DNA of 64,000 nucleotides from Pontibacter sp. HSC-36F09 (lineage in GTDB: Bacteria > Bacteroidota > Bacteroidia > Cytophagales > Hymenobacteraceae). The notes below the pieces were generated by a model. That model worked only from the letters and a program-made list of their open reading frames with translations, was not told the origin of the DNA and searched no databases. The translations under genes and the position numbers were made by a program. This document shows, in pieces, positions 49,842 through 58,523 of the stretch; positions within the stretch are counted from its first letter, which is position 1, and each line of letters opens with the position of its first letter. The stretch lies in assembly GCF_024171605.1 (NCBI RefSeq), contig NZ_JALKAA010000002.1:434001-498000 (forward strand). Direction: 5' to 3'.

Positions 49842-50525
49842 TTAAGCCACCCGCATGAACTGGTCTGACAACTCTCTGCGCAGGTTTTCACCTTGGGTAT
49901 AGTAAGAAAGGAAGTCGGTGCGGCGGCAAGAGGCCAGCCGCGGCTCCTGGCGCAGGGTAAGCCGGGAGCGTCTGCCTACTGTCAGCAGGCCAATCCCTTT
50001 TCGTTCGCATAATTTAGATAGGTAATTTGCCATGGCATTGCCGCGCCAGCACAGGCTGCTTACCTGTATACCTAACCACTGATGGTCGCCGGGTTGCTGC
50101 CTGAGTTGGTCAACTGCATTTTTCATTTGCTGCTGTATGTAGCGCTTACGAAGCCTGGAGTGCAGGACAAAACCAGCGACAGCAAGTATAGCAGGTATAG
50201 AGGCCATGGCCAGCCAACTGCCAGTCTGGTAGCAAAGATAAGCTGCCACGCCGAAAATAGAGCCAGCCGTGACATAGCGTATCCTGCCCAATCCTTTCTT
50301 CTTGTAGGAAGAAAGTACACGTGCAAGTTTATCAGAAGCGGAAGTGCTGAGAGAGACAGCAAAAAAGCTATTGTCGTGTTTCTGGTAGGCAAACAGCGCA
50401 TCAGCAAAGGTGCCTTGATGGGTGGACACCGTTCTGTTTACAAGTAAGCCAGACTTTTTTTCATGTTTGGCATAGTAGGACCCAAGGAATTCGATTGCCT
50501 GGTCTCCGATGCTGCTCTCCGCCAT
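49842..50525 (-). CDS. Membrane protein of unknown function
   Basis: This 227-residue protein has two adjacent hydrophobic helices (about residues 82-100 and 102-122), an N-terminal soluble region of about 75 residues (IGDQAIEFLGSYYAKH, EKKSGLLVNRTVSTH) and a basic C-terminal region (RRSRLTLRQEPRLASC, LRRELSDQFMRVA). The N-terminal part could be a nuclease-like fold, but I see no clear catalytic motif. A -7 box TATATTTG on the minus strand (50634-50641) lies upstream. Single gene. Confidence 0.65.
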   Translation of the reverse strand: MAESSIGDQAIEFLGSYYAKHEKKSGLLVNRTVSTHQGTFADALFAYQKHDNSFFAVSLSTSASDKLARVLSSYKKKGLGRIRYVTAGSIFGVAAYLCYQTGSWLAMASIPAILAVAGFVLHSRLRKRYIQQQMKNAVDQLRQQPGDHQWLGIQVSSLCWRGNAMANYLSKLCERKGIGLLTVGRRSRLTLRQEPRLASCRRTDFLSYYTQGENLRRELSDQFMRVA

Positions 50526-50936
50526 ATGCGTCAGTTGTTTGTAGCCTTCAAATACATTGTTTCATAGTTGGGGCTACCCAGTAAAACTGATGAGCCTTAG
50601 GCAGGATGCGTAAAGTGTCTTCCACTTTTTTTACAAATATAGCGATGGTAAAATATAAAGCTAATAATTTGATTATTTTTTTGAAAAATTTACTTTAGTC
50701 GATAGTGTTCTTCGATAAGTCCTGACTGGTCATATTACTATTCTATACCATCTGTTTTCTGATCATAGGGTTACGTGCTGTTTTAAATGCAAATTTTTTA
50801 TACTTATTGTTATATGTCGGGTTTGCGTGACTTTCTGTCTTATAAAACCCTGAAAACTGGGTAGGCTGACGCAAATTTTTTAGATTTACGGCATGGTGCT
50901 GTTAGCCTACTTTTACTGCCCCTTTTAACTAAAACC
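50526..50936. other. Intergenic region, AT-rich
   Basis: This is 411 bases between divergent genes. It includes the candidate -7 box for the 49842 gene (50634-50641) and a weak hairpin, AAAGTG/CACTTT, at 50612-50627. No ORF or RNA is supportable. I did not find a clear promoter for the 50937 gene. Confidence 0.4.
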
Positions 50937-53468
50937 ATGAAAAAAAGTTTTTCGCTCCTGTTTGCCCTATTCGTTCTGCTAACCTGTGTGTCGCTGCACG
51001 CGCAGACACCCTCCAAACCCAACGCCGCTGAGCTACTGCAGGATATTAAAAAACTGAACGTGTTGGGCACCGCGCTGTATGTGGCAGCGCACCCTGACGA
51101 CGAGAATACCCGCTTTATTGCCTATCTTTCTAACGAGAAGCTATACAACACCGGCTACCTATCCGTAACCCGCGGCGACGGCGGTCAGAACCTGATCGGA
51201 CCGGAGATTCGCGAAGGACTGGGCATTATCCGCACGCAGGAGTTATTACAGGCCCGCCGCATGGATGGGGGGCAGCAGTTTTTCACCCGCGCCAACGACT
51301 TTGGCTATTCTAAAAATCCGGAGGAGACTTTTGCCATCTGGGACAAGGAGAAGGTGCTGCACGATGTGGTGTGGGCAATCCGCAAGTTCAAGCCGGACGT
51401 GATCATCACCCGTTTCACACCGAAGCCTTCTGAAACACACGGCCATCACACGGCCTCTGCCATGCTGGCAAACGAGGCCTTCGTAGCCGCGGCCGACCCG
51501 AAGCGCTTCCCGGAGCAGCTCAAACATGTTCAGGTATGGCAGGCCAAACGGGTGCTTTGGAACACAGGTGTGTGGTCCTTCCGCAGCCAGAAAGAATTTG
51601 AGGACTATGGTTCACAACTCTTGAAAATAGACGTTGGTGGCTACAATCCACTGCTGGGCAAGTCCTACCCGGAGATTGCTGCTCTGAGCCGCAGCATGCA
51701 CAAGAGCCAGGGCTTTGGCGCTACCGGTACGCGCGGCGTAACCATCGAGTATTTAGAACATACCAAAGGCGAGCGGGCAAAAGAAGAACTGTTTGAAGGC
51801 ATCAACACCACCTGGAGCCGCGTGAAAGGCAGTGAAAAAGTGGCAGCCTTGTTGCAGCAGGCAGTATCAGAATTTAAGCCCGAGCAACCGGCCGCCGTGG
51901 TGCCTACGCTGCTGGCCGCCCGAAAAGAACTGGCCAAGCTGCCCGACAGCTACTGGAAGCGCCTTAAAACGGAGGAGTTGGAGGAGGTGGTGAAGCACAG
52001 CCTGGGCCTATACCTGGAAGCAGTGGCGACTGACTATGCCGTAACGCCAGGCGAACACCTGAACGTGCAGTTGGAAGCTATCAACCGCTCGGCTATACCT
52101 GTGCAGTTGGTAAGTATGCGTCCTGCCTTTACTTCTAAGGACAGCCTTCTCAACAAAACACTTTCGCCAAACGAAGCGCTTCTGATTCCCTTCAAACTTG
52201 AAGTACCGGCCTCGGCAAAACTATCGCAACCTTACTGGCTACGGCAGGAGGGGACGCTGGGACTGTTCCGGGTAGATGAGCTGCAGGAAATCGGAGCGCC
52301 TGAGAATCAGCCGGCCGCCGAAGTACGCTTCGACTTGAAGATTAACGGGGAGCCGTTCAGCTATACCGTGCCGGTCGTGTTTAAGCGCAACGATCCGGTG
52401 GAGGGCGAACAGTACAGACCTTTGGCCATTACACCGCCGGTGTTTGTGAACATCTCGGAGAAAGTGCTGATGTTTGCCTCGCAGGAACCCAAACCGGTAC
52501 ATGTGCTGGTGAAGTCGGGCAAGGCAGGTATACGAGGCAATGTAGCCCTGCAACTGCCGAAGGGTTGGCGTGCAGAACCAGCCCATGTGGCCTTTGATCT
52601 GGAGCAGAATGGGGCCGAGCAGTTGGTGCGTTTTATGGTGCATCCGCCCAAGGGACAGCAGGAAGTAGAGTTGAAAGCGGTGGCTACTGTCGAAGGCAAT
52701 CCCTATACCCGCGGACTCAATATTATTCAGTATAGCCACATCCCGACCCAAACCACTTTCCCGGAAGCCGTGACCAAAGCCGTGCGCCTCGACCTGAAGC
52801 GCAACGGAGAACAGATCGCCTACCTGATGGGTGCCGGCGACGACATCCCTGCCAGTCTGCAGCAGATTGGTTACAATGTGACATTGCTGAAAGACGAGGA
52901 CATCACAGACCAAAACCTGAAGCGTTTTGATGCGGTGATACTGGGCGTGCGGGCCTATAATACAGTGGAGCGCATGAATTTTTACCAGCCGCGTCTGCTC
53001 AACTACGTGCAGCAAGGCGGTACCGTGATCGTGCAGTATAACACCGGGCATAGCCTCAAGACCAACAACGTGGCCCCTTATCCTTTAAAGATATCAAGCC
53101 AGCGCGTGACGGTGGAGGACGCCGACGTGCGCTTCCTCAAGCCAGATCACCAGGCGTTGAACAGCCCGAACAAGATCACCAAAAAGGATTTTGAAGGCTG
53201 GGTGCAGGAGCGGGGTCTATACTTCCCGAGTGAGTGGGGCAGCGAGTTTGAAGCAATCCTCTCGAGTAACGACCCTGGCGAACCAGCCCGTAACGGTGGC
53301 CTCCTGATTGCGCGTTATGGCAAGGGACACTTTGTGTATACTGGTTACTCCTGGTTCAGACAACTGCCCGCCGGAGTGCCAGGTGCCTATCGCATCTTCA
53401 CTAACCTGATCTCGCTTGGAAACGGGCATGGCGGCACACAAGGCAGCGCGGGGAGTACAGCCAAATAA
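50937..53468 (+). CDS. Large PIG-L (LmbE-like) deacetylase with C-terminal ThuA-like domain
   Basis: This 843-residue secreted protein has a signal peptide (SLLFALFVLLTCVSLHAQT). The PIG-L/LmbE catalytic domain at about 40-270 has the zinc motif YVAAHPDDENTRF and the His motif GHHTASAM. The long middle part (about 300-600) is beta-rich. The C-terminal part (about 620-840: AVILGVRAYNTVERMN, QQGGTVIVQYNTGHS, GYSWFRQLPAGVPGAYRIF) resembles a ThuA/glutamine-amidotransferase-like fold. PIG-L enzymes deacetylate N-acetylglucosamine-type substrates. The symporter encoded right after it suggests that the product is imported. Confidence 0.88.
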   Translation: MKKSFSLLFALFVLLTCVSLHAQTPSKPNAAELLQDIKKLNVLGTALYVAAHPDDENTRFIAYLSNEKLYNTGYLSVTRGDGGQNLIGPEIREGLGIIRTQELLQARRMDGGQQFFTRANDFGYSKNPEETFAIWDKEKVLHDVVWAIRKFKPDVIITRFTPKPSETHGHHTASAMLANEAFVAAADPKRFPEQLKHVQVWQAKRVLWNTGVWSFRSQKEFEDYGSQLLKIDVGGYNPLLGKSYPEIAALSRSMHKSQGFGATGTRGVTIEYLEHTKGERAKEELFEGINTTWSRVKGSEKVAALLQQAVSEFKPEQPAAVVPTLLAARKELAKLPDSYWKRLKTEELEEVVKHSLGLYLEAVATDYAVTPGEHLNVQLEAINRSAIPVQLVSMRPAFTSKDSLLNKTLSPNEALLIPFKLEVPASAKLSQPYWLRQEGTLGLFRVDELQEIGAPENQPAAEVRFDLKINGEPFSYTVPVVFKRNDPVEGEQYRPLAITPPVFVNISEKVLMFASQEPKPVHVLVKSGKAGIRGNVALQLPKGWRAEPAHVAFDLEQNGAEQLVRFMVHPPKGQQEVELKAVATVEGNPYTRGLNIIQYSHIPTQTTFPEAVTKAVRLDLKRNGEQIAYLMGAGDDIPASLQQIGYNVTLLKDEDITDQNLKRFDAVILGVRAYNTVERMNFYQPRLLNYVQQGGTVIVQYNTGHSLKTNNVAPYPLKISSQRVTVEDADVRFLKPDHQALNSPNKITKKDFEGWVQERGLYFPSEWGSEFEAILSSNDPGEPARNGGLLIARYGKGHFVYTGYSWFRQLPAGVPGAYRIFTNLISLGNGHGGTQGSAGSTAK

Positions 53469-53522
53469 TTATCCGGAAGCCAGTGTGCTACGCGCATCGC
53501 GCTTTTGATAAGAATAGAAACC

Positions 53523-53666
53523 ATGAAAGAAACTGACAACAAGCCTACCCAGGAGCTTGACAAACCACCCTTTTTCAAGAGCTGGAAAAGTATGTACTGG
53601 CTGGTGCTGGGCAATCTCGCTTTTCTGATCACCCTGTTTTACATCATCACCCGCATCTATTCATGA
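53523..53666 (+). CDS. Small single-span membrane protein, coupled to the symporter
   Basis: This 47-residue ORF runs from ATG at 53523 to TGA at 53664-53666, overlapping the symporter ATG (53663) by ATGA. The hydrophilic N terminus (MKETDNKPTQELDKPPFFKS) is followed by one transmembrane helix (MYWLVLGNLAFLITLFYIIT). Small one-helix proteins often accompany transporters and assist assembly or stability. That role is inferred here. The overlap makes the coding call strong despite the size. It is the second gene of a PIG-L/small protein/symporter unit. Confidence 0.8.
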   Translation: MKETDNKPTQELDKPPFFKSWKSMYWLVLGNLAFLITLFYIITRIYS

Positions 53667-55366
53667 GGTTACTCGACTGGATTGTACTGCTCGGCACACT
53701 GGGCTTTATTGTGATCTACGGCGTCTGGAAAACACGTGGCAGCAAAGATATAGAAGGCTACCTGAAAGGCGACAACAGCATGAAGTGGTGGACGATCGGC
53801 CTCTCCATCATGGCCACGCAGGCCAGTGCCATCACTTTTCTCTCCACGCCGGGGCAGGCTTACGAAGATGGGATGCGCTTTGTGCAATTCTACTTCGGTT
53901 TGCCTATCGCCATGGTCATCATCTCGATCACGGTTATACCTATTTTTTACCGGCTCAAGGTATATACAGCCTATGAGTATCTCGAGAGCCGCTTCGACCT
54001 CAAGACCCGCTCGTTAGCTGCCCTGCTCTTTCTGATCCAGCGCGGGCTGGCGGCAGGCATTACCATTTATGCGCCGGCCATCATCCTGTCCACCATTCTG
54101 GGCTGGAACCTGACGCTCACCAACCTGTTCATCGGTGTTCTGGTGATTGTCTATACCGTGTCGGGGGGCACGAAGGCCGTAAGCGTGACGCAGAAGCAGC
54201 AGATGGCCGTGATGATGGGCGGTATGCTCGTGGCCGGTTTTATGGTGGTGCACTACCTGCCAGAAAGTGTGTCCTTCGGCGATGCCGTGGCCGTAGCCGG
54301 CAAAATGGGTAAGATGAACGTGGTGGATTTCTCCTTCGACTGGAACGACAGGTATAACTTCTGGTCAGGTATGACGGGCGGTTTGTTCCTGGCCCTTTCT
54401 TATTTTGGCACCGATCAGAGCCAGGTGGCCCGCTACCTGGGTGGCCGTTCCCTCACCGAAAGTCGCCTGGGTTTGCTCTTCAATGGCCTACTCAAAATCC
54501 CGATGCAGTTTATCATTCTCTTTATCGGGGTGATGGTGTTTGTGTTCTACCAGTTTAACCAGCCGCCTCTTTTTTTCAACGAGGCCACCAAAAACAAGGT
54601 ATACGCGACCGATTTTGCCCCTGAAATGGAGGCACTGGAAGAGCAGCACACCGCTTTGTTCAACCAGAAACAGGAAGCGATGCACGGTCTGGTTGCCGCC
54701 CTGCGAACCGATGATGAAAAGGCCATCGCCGCTGCCCAGGCCGAGGTGCAAGGTATAACTGACGCCTCCAAAGTAGTTCGTGACGATGTAAAGGCGCTGA
54801 TTACCAAGGCCACACCCGATGCTGAGACAAAAGACACGGATTACGTGTTCATTTCTTTTGTAATGAAGTATTTGCCGGCTGGGTTAGTGGGTTTACTTTT
54901 AGCTGTGATTTTTTCGGCAGCCATGTCGTCTACTGCTTCCGAGCTCAACGCCCTGGCATCTACTACGGTAATAGATATCTATAAGCGATCCGTCAAAAAG
55001 GACAAAGACAATTTTCATTACCTGCGCGCTTCCAAGCTGTTTACCGCAGCCTGGGGTGCCCTGGCCATTATCTTTGCTACCTACGCCTCCCTGCTAGACA
55101 ACCTGATACAGGCCGTCAACATTATCGGGTCCATCTTCTACGGCACCATCCTGGGTATTTTTCTGGTGGCCTTCTACGTGAAGTACATTAAAGGTAACGC
55201 AGTATTTATCGCGGCGCTGCTAGCTGAGGCGGTGGTGCTATACTGCCATTTCTATACCGATATCGCCTTCCTGTGGTTCAACGTAATCGGTTGCGTAGCC
55301 GTGGTCGTGTTTGGTGCGATCATCCAGTTCTTTATGGGGCAGAAGAAAGGGGAATTAGTGGCCTAG
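53663..55366 (+). CDS. Sodium:solute symporter (SSS family)
   Basis: This 567-residue inner-membrane transporter has about 13 helices. Typical SSS landmarks are WTIGLSIMATQASAITFLSTPG, the FVQFYFGLPIAMVII segment and MTGGLFLALSYFGTDQSQVARYLGGRS. A hydrophilic insertion of about 80 residues lies at about 305-385 (EEQHTALFNQKQEAMHGLV, then DDVKALITKATPDAETKD), which many family members lack. It is probably Na+-coupled. From the PIG-L neighbour the substrate may be an amino sugar or a derived compound, but this is speculation. Translation is coupled to the 47-residue protein. Confidence 0.92.
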   Translation: MRLLDWIVLLGTLGFIVIYGVWKTRGSKDIEGYLKGDNSMKWWTIGLSIMATQASAITFLSTPGQAYEDGMRFVQFYFGLPIAMVIISITVIPIFYRLKVYTAYEYLESRFDLKTRSLAALLFLIQRGLAAGITIYAPAIILSTILGWNLTLTNLFIGVLVIVYTVSGGTKAVSVTQKQQMAVMMGGMLVAGFMVVHYLPESVSFGDAVAVAGKMGKMNVVDFSFDWNDRYNFWSGMTGGLFLALSYFGTDQSQVARYLGGRSLTESRLGLLFNGLLKIPMQFIILFIGVMVFVFYQFNQPPLFFNEATKNKVYATDFAPEMEALEEQHTALFNQKQEAMHGLVAALRTDDEKAIAAAQAEVQGITDASKVVRDDVKALITKATPDAETKDTDYVFISFVMKYLPAGLVGLLLAVIFSAAMSSTASELNALASTTVIDIYKRSVKKDKDNFHYLRASKLFTAAWGALAIIFATYASLLDNLIQAVNIIGSIFYGTILGIFLVAFYVKYIKGNAVFIAALLAEAVVLYCHFYTDIAFLWFNVIGCVAVVVFGAIIQFFMGQKKGELVA

Positions 55367-55411
55367 CAATTTTTATAGCGCGAGCACCTACACTCGCGTC
55401 ATAGATTATAC

Positions 55412-56371
55412 CTAATACCGCGGCTTCTGCCCCGCCACAATATAGACCAGACTGCCGCCAGCCGATACGTACTCTTCGTTCAGGAGCCTCTGCTTGAGGG
55501 CGATCTTGTTGTAGAGCAATTTCTGCCAGTAGGCGTCGAACTTGTCTTTGTCGCCGCCGCCGGCCATGAAGTAGTTCAGATTGTCCTGGTAATCGTAGCC
55601 CATCGAGTCGGAATCGATCCACTGCAGCATCTGATCCACGCGCAGCATCTTCTCCTGTGTATCGTAGGGCGGAATGATCGAGAGGGCTTTGTCTGAGATC
55701 CATACCTTAATGTTTTCAAGGCCGGCCTTCAGGTATAGGTCAGGTATCACGTCGCCGAGGGAGTTGAATCCTTCTCCGAGCCGCTTCTTCCCTTTTTCGA
55801 TGCGCAGCTTTATCTCGAGCACTTCCAGGGTGCTCTCCACGTCAAAATCGGTCTCGCCGTAGCGGTCGAACATGAGGTTGGGCACTAGGTTATTGGGTTC
55901 CAGTGCCAGCACCCAGCCGCCGGGCTTCGTGATCCGGATCATCTCGTTTATGACCTGTTTCGGGTCCTTTACATGGATCAGCAAAGTCTGGCAAAGCGTA
56001 ATATCGGCCAGGTTATCAGGCAGGGGAATGTTGGAGGCGTTGCCCACCCGGAAGTCGTAACTGATGTCGTTGTGCAGGTAGATGCTCTGGGCTTTTTGCC
56101 TGGCCTCTTCAATGTATTCGGGCTCAAAATCGACACCGTATACCTTAGCGCCAGAGGGGAGGTGCTTCGAGAACATAAAGCCCATCATGCCTTTGCCGCA
56201 GCCAATATCCACGAGCGTGCCAGTATAGTCCAGGTGCAGGCGACGGGCCAGTAACTCCAGGTAGTCGTCGTTCCACCAGTATTCCCGGGCGGGCCCGAGG
56301 TGGTCTTCTGAGTGTTTTTTAGGTTCTTCCAACAGGTATAGCGAATTAGGTATAAGGAGTGGCAGGTCCAC
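55412..56371 (-). CDS. SAM-dependent class I methyltransferase
   Basis: This 319-residue Rossmann-fold methyltransferase has motif I in LVDIGCGKGMMGFMF (about residue 53), motif II in KVYGVDFEPEYIEEAR, and ADITLCQTLLIHVKDPKQVI later. An unusual C-terminal extension of about 120 residues (KLRIEKGKKRLGEGFNSL, LQWIDSDSMGYDYQDNLNYF) carries no further motif that I recognise. The substrate is unknown. It is probably a small molecule or lipid methylase. Confidence 0.88.
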   Translation of the reverse strand: MDLPLLIPNSLYLLEEPKKHSEDHLGPAREYWWNDDYLELLARRLHLDYTGTLVDIGCGKGMMGFMFSKHLPSGAKVYGVDFEPEYIEEARQKAQSIYLHNDISYDFRVGNASNIPLPDNLADITLCQTLLIHVKDPKQVINEMIRITKPGGWVLALEPNNLVPNLMFDRYGETDFDVESTLEVLEIKLRIEKGKKRLGEGFNSLGDVIPDLYLKAGLENIKVWISDKALSIIPPYDTQEKMLRVDQMLQWIDSDSMGYDYQDNLNYFMAGGGDKDKFDAYWQKLLYNKIALKQRLLNEEYVSAGGSLVYIVAGQKPRY

Positions 56372-56395
56372 TCCATCAGGTATAGTATCTCAAAA

Positions 56396-56427
56396 AAGAA
56401 AGCCCCTGCCAGAGCAGAGGCTTTCGG
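56396..56427 (-). terminator. Terminator after DUF2911 gene side
   Basis: On the minus strand GAAAGCCTCTGC pairs with GCAGGGGCTTTC around a short loop, followed by TTTTTT. It lies 21 bases after the stop of the gene at 56449. Confidence 0.8.
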
Positions 56428-56448
56428 TAAAAAGCGGGCAGGTATAGC

Positions 56449-57327
56449 CTACTTCATTTTCTTCCACTCGGCAATGGCCTTCTCATTCATACGCACGTAG
56501 TCGGCATTGTTTGCCTTTTTTGCCAGCTCTATTGATTGCTCAGCAGTCTTTACAGCGCCTTTGTAGTCTTTCATTTTCGCCTGAATTTTGGCCTGTGCGT
56601 GCAGGTTCCAGAATTTAGGGTCGTTCGCATTGGCTTTCTTCATCCACTCCAAGGCCTGCTTCATGTCCTTGTTGTTGTCAGCGTAGTAGTTGGCAGCAGC
56701 AGCGTAAAGCGTAGGAGACACCTCTTTGCCATTTACCACACGCTCCTGAATCTGCGCCATCACTTTGCTGTCTACTTCCGTCTCAATGGTGAAACTGGCG
56801 ATCGTTTTGTCCCACATAATCTCCAGATCGGCTGAGTTTGCTTTCAGGTTAGCAAAATTGATGGTGAAGGTTTCCACCTTTCTTGGGTTAGTCTGCGGCT
56901 TCACGGTGAAACGGAGCAGATCGTCTTCCTGCTTGTAAGCGGCTACGTTTCCACCGATTTTGATGTCTTTGTACAGGATGATGGTCCACTCATTCTGGTT
57001 TGGAATAGTCAGTAGTGCATACTCACCGGCAGGCACTTTTTTGCCCTGGATGGTCACCTCGTCGCTGAACTTAAGGGTAGTGGAGTTGTTGGCACCCGTG
57101 CGCCATACCTTGCCAAAAGGCACAACATCACCACCGAAAACCGAGCGTCCTTTCATGGATGGGCGGGAATAGCTCACGCTTGCGTTCGTAAGGCCGATTT
57201 CCTGCGTTACGGTGGACAGTGGGCTGGCGGCTGGCATTGCTATACCTTGTTGCTGGGCCTGAGCTGTCAGGGTAGTGCCGCCTAGCATTGCTGCCGAAAG
57301 AAGCACGCTGAATAAAATCTTTTTCAT
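56449..57327 (-). CDS. DUF2911 secreted protein with TPR-like C terminus
   Basis: This 292-residue protein has a signal peptide (LLSAAMLGGTTLTAQAQQ). The DUF2911 domain covers about 35-175 (VSYSRPSMKGRSVFGGDVVP, WRTGANNSTTLKFSDEVT, GKKVPAGEYALLTIPNQ). The last 100 residues form TPR-like helices (LEWMKKANANDPKFWNL, AQAKIQAKMKDYKGAVKTAEQS). DUF2911 proteins are abundant in Bacteroidota and of unknown biochemical function. Probably periplasmic. Single gene with a strong terminator. Confidence 0.9.
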   Translation of the reverse strand: MKKILFSVLLSAAMLGGTTLTAQAQQQGIAMPAASPLSTVTQEIGLTNASVSYSRPSMKGRSVFGGDVVPFGKVWRTGANNSTTLKFSDEVTIQGKKVPAGEYALLTIPNQNEWTIILYKDIKIGGNVAAYKQEDDLLRFTVKPQTNPRKVETFTINFANLKANSADLEIMWDKTIASFTIETEVDSKVMAQIQERVVNGKEVSPTLYAAAANYYADNNKDMKQALEWMKKANANDPKFWNLHAQAKIQAKMKDYKGAVKTAEQSIELAKKANNADYVRMNEKAIAEWKKMK

Positions 57328-57432
57328 TGTTCTATTTTTTTAGATTGCTGATGTTTTGCGATACGAAAATACTCAAAAATGCTGATAATACCCTTTAAAC
57401 GTTCCTCTCAGAATAAGTTTTAAAGAGGCCTT

Positions 57433-57957
57433 CTAGAAACTTCGCCCTACACTTAACCCAAAGCGAGGTATAAAAGCGGGCCCCGGCGACTTTATGTTAC
57501 TTTCTGTCGAAAGGAAAGGCGTAAAGCCGACGCGCACCACCAGTCCGCCTGTCGGGTTCTGATACCGGAAACCGATGCGGCTGAAGTACATGTTTCGCAA
57601 GAGGTCAGGCTCGTTGGTAAACCGTCGGGTATAGCCCAGCCCGAACTCAAAATGTTTCTGAAAGCGCCCGATCATACCCAATGCTTCAACAGGTACAACC
57701 GGGTAAAAGCCTGGCTCTTCAGCGGAAAAGAACTGGTTGCTCGCTATACCTATCCTGAAAGCCGCCTTCACCATAGACTTCTGGTACACGATGCGGTCGT
57801 AGTTAGCGGACAGCAGATCACCATTCCCGCCCAATTCGGCATACACCGCATTGCGCGCTCTGAATGAGTCGCGGTAATTCTGAGCCGAAGCCGAAAAGCC
57901 AATGACAAGCAGCAGGCAAAAAAGAAGGGCTCGGGTGAAAGCGCTGGAAATGTGCAT
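57433..57957 (-). CDS. Small outer-membrane beta-barrel-like protein
   Basis: This 174-residue protein has a signal peptide (LLFCLLLVIGFSASAQN). The mature part alternates beta strands (FRIGIASNQFFS, FEFGLGYTRRF, IGFRYQNPTGGLVVRVG, FIPRFGLSVGRSF) and ends in Phe, the usual outer-membrane barrel insertion signal. It may be an 8-strand barrel. The function is unknown. A good promoter lies upstream at 57973-58004. Confidence 0.72.
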   Translation of the reverse strand: MHISSAFTRALLFCLLLVIGFSASAQNYRDSFRARNAVYAELGGNGDLLSANYDRIVYQKSMVKAAFRIGIASNQFFSAEEPGFYPVVPVEALGMIGRFQKHFEFGLGYTRRFTNEPDLLRNMYFSRIGFRYQNPTGGLVVRVGFTPFLSTESNIKSPGPAFIPRFGLSVGRSF

Positions 57958-57972
57958 AAAGTGATTCAGGGG

Positions 57973-58004
57973 CGAAGATACAGATACGGTGTAAAGCTCC
58001 GCAA
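57973..58004 (-). promoter_or_regulatory. Promoter of the 57433 gene
   Basis: Minus-strand TTG (58002-58004), a 21-base spacer and TATCTTCG (57973-57980). This fits the Bacteroidota type with one substitution. Confidence 0.55.
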
Positions 58005-58119
58005 ATTAGTGATTTATTAGGATATATTGATGTAGAAGTATGTAGGGTTGGAGAGGATGGTAACTGTAAGAATCAGGATTTTCAAGATTTAGGGATGACA
58101 GGATTTACGTGCACGATTG

Positions 58120-58343
58120 ACATCCCCCTGCCCCCTTCAAAGGGGGACCTTTCGGCCTTTACCAATTTGAAGGTATAGCTGCGTATCACGGCCCCACTGG
58201 CAGTTAAAGTAAGAGTAACTTGCCCCTTCAACAATGAAACAGACAGCATTCGCCAGGTGCACTTTTCGATGCTCTACTGTTTGAGCGTTCAGCGAGTGGG
58301 GGTAAGGGCCCTTGATTTGGAGCTTCTTGACTTTTTTGCTTAC
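58120..58343 (+). repeat. Intergenic repeat, copy 1 (inverted relative to copy 2)
   Basis: This 224-base segment recurs in reverse orientation at 60681-60906. Both have the CCCCCTTC/GAAGGGGG-type palindrome at one end (58131-58146; 60880-60895), a central TAACTTG-CCCTT block, the GAGCGTTCAG-GAGTGGGGGT string (23 of 25 bases equal over the best stretch) and a TTTTTTGCTTAC end. Weaker similarity continues about 90 bases beyond 58343. The two copies flank the MsbA-like gene. The ORFs inside it look like chance. Together with 58359-58466 it fills the gap 58005-58523. Confidence 0.75.
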
Positions 58344-58466
58344 TTTTTGTCTTGACACAAAAAGTGAGTGCCCGCCGCACAGGCGAAGCCATGAAACAAT
58401 TCAGGTTGCTATACCTGCAACTGCCACTTATGCTATACTGCAACCCCGCCACTACTATACCTACAA

Positions 58467-58501
58467 CAAAAAAGCCCTGTCAGCTTAACACTAACAGGGC
58501 T
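58467..58501 (-). terminator. Terminator after the ABC exporter
   Basis: On the minus strand AGCCCTGT pairs with ACAGGGCT (13-base loop), followed by TTTTTTGTTG. It lies 23 bases after the exporter stop. Confidence 0.85.
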
Positions 58502-58523
58502 CCTATACCTTATAAAATCAAAT

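Noticed and set aside
58137-58358. Short minus-strand ORFs inside repeat copy 1
   Set aside because: They are not preserved as an open frame in the inverted copy 2, and no domain is recognisable.
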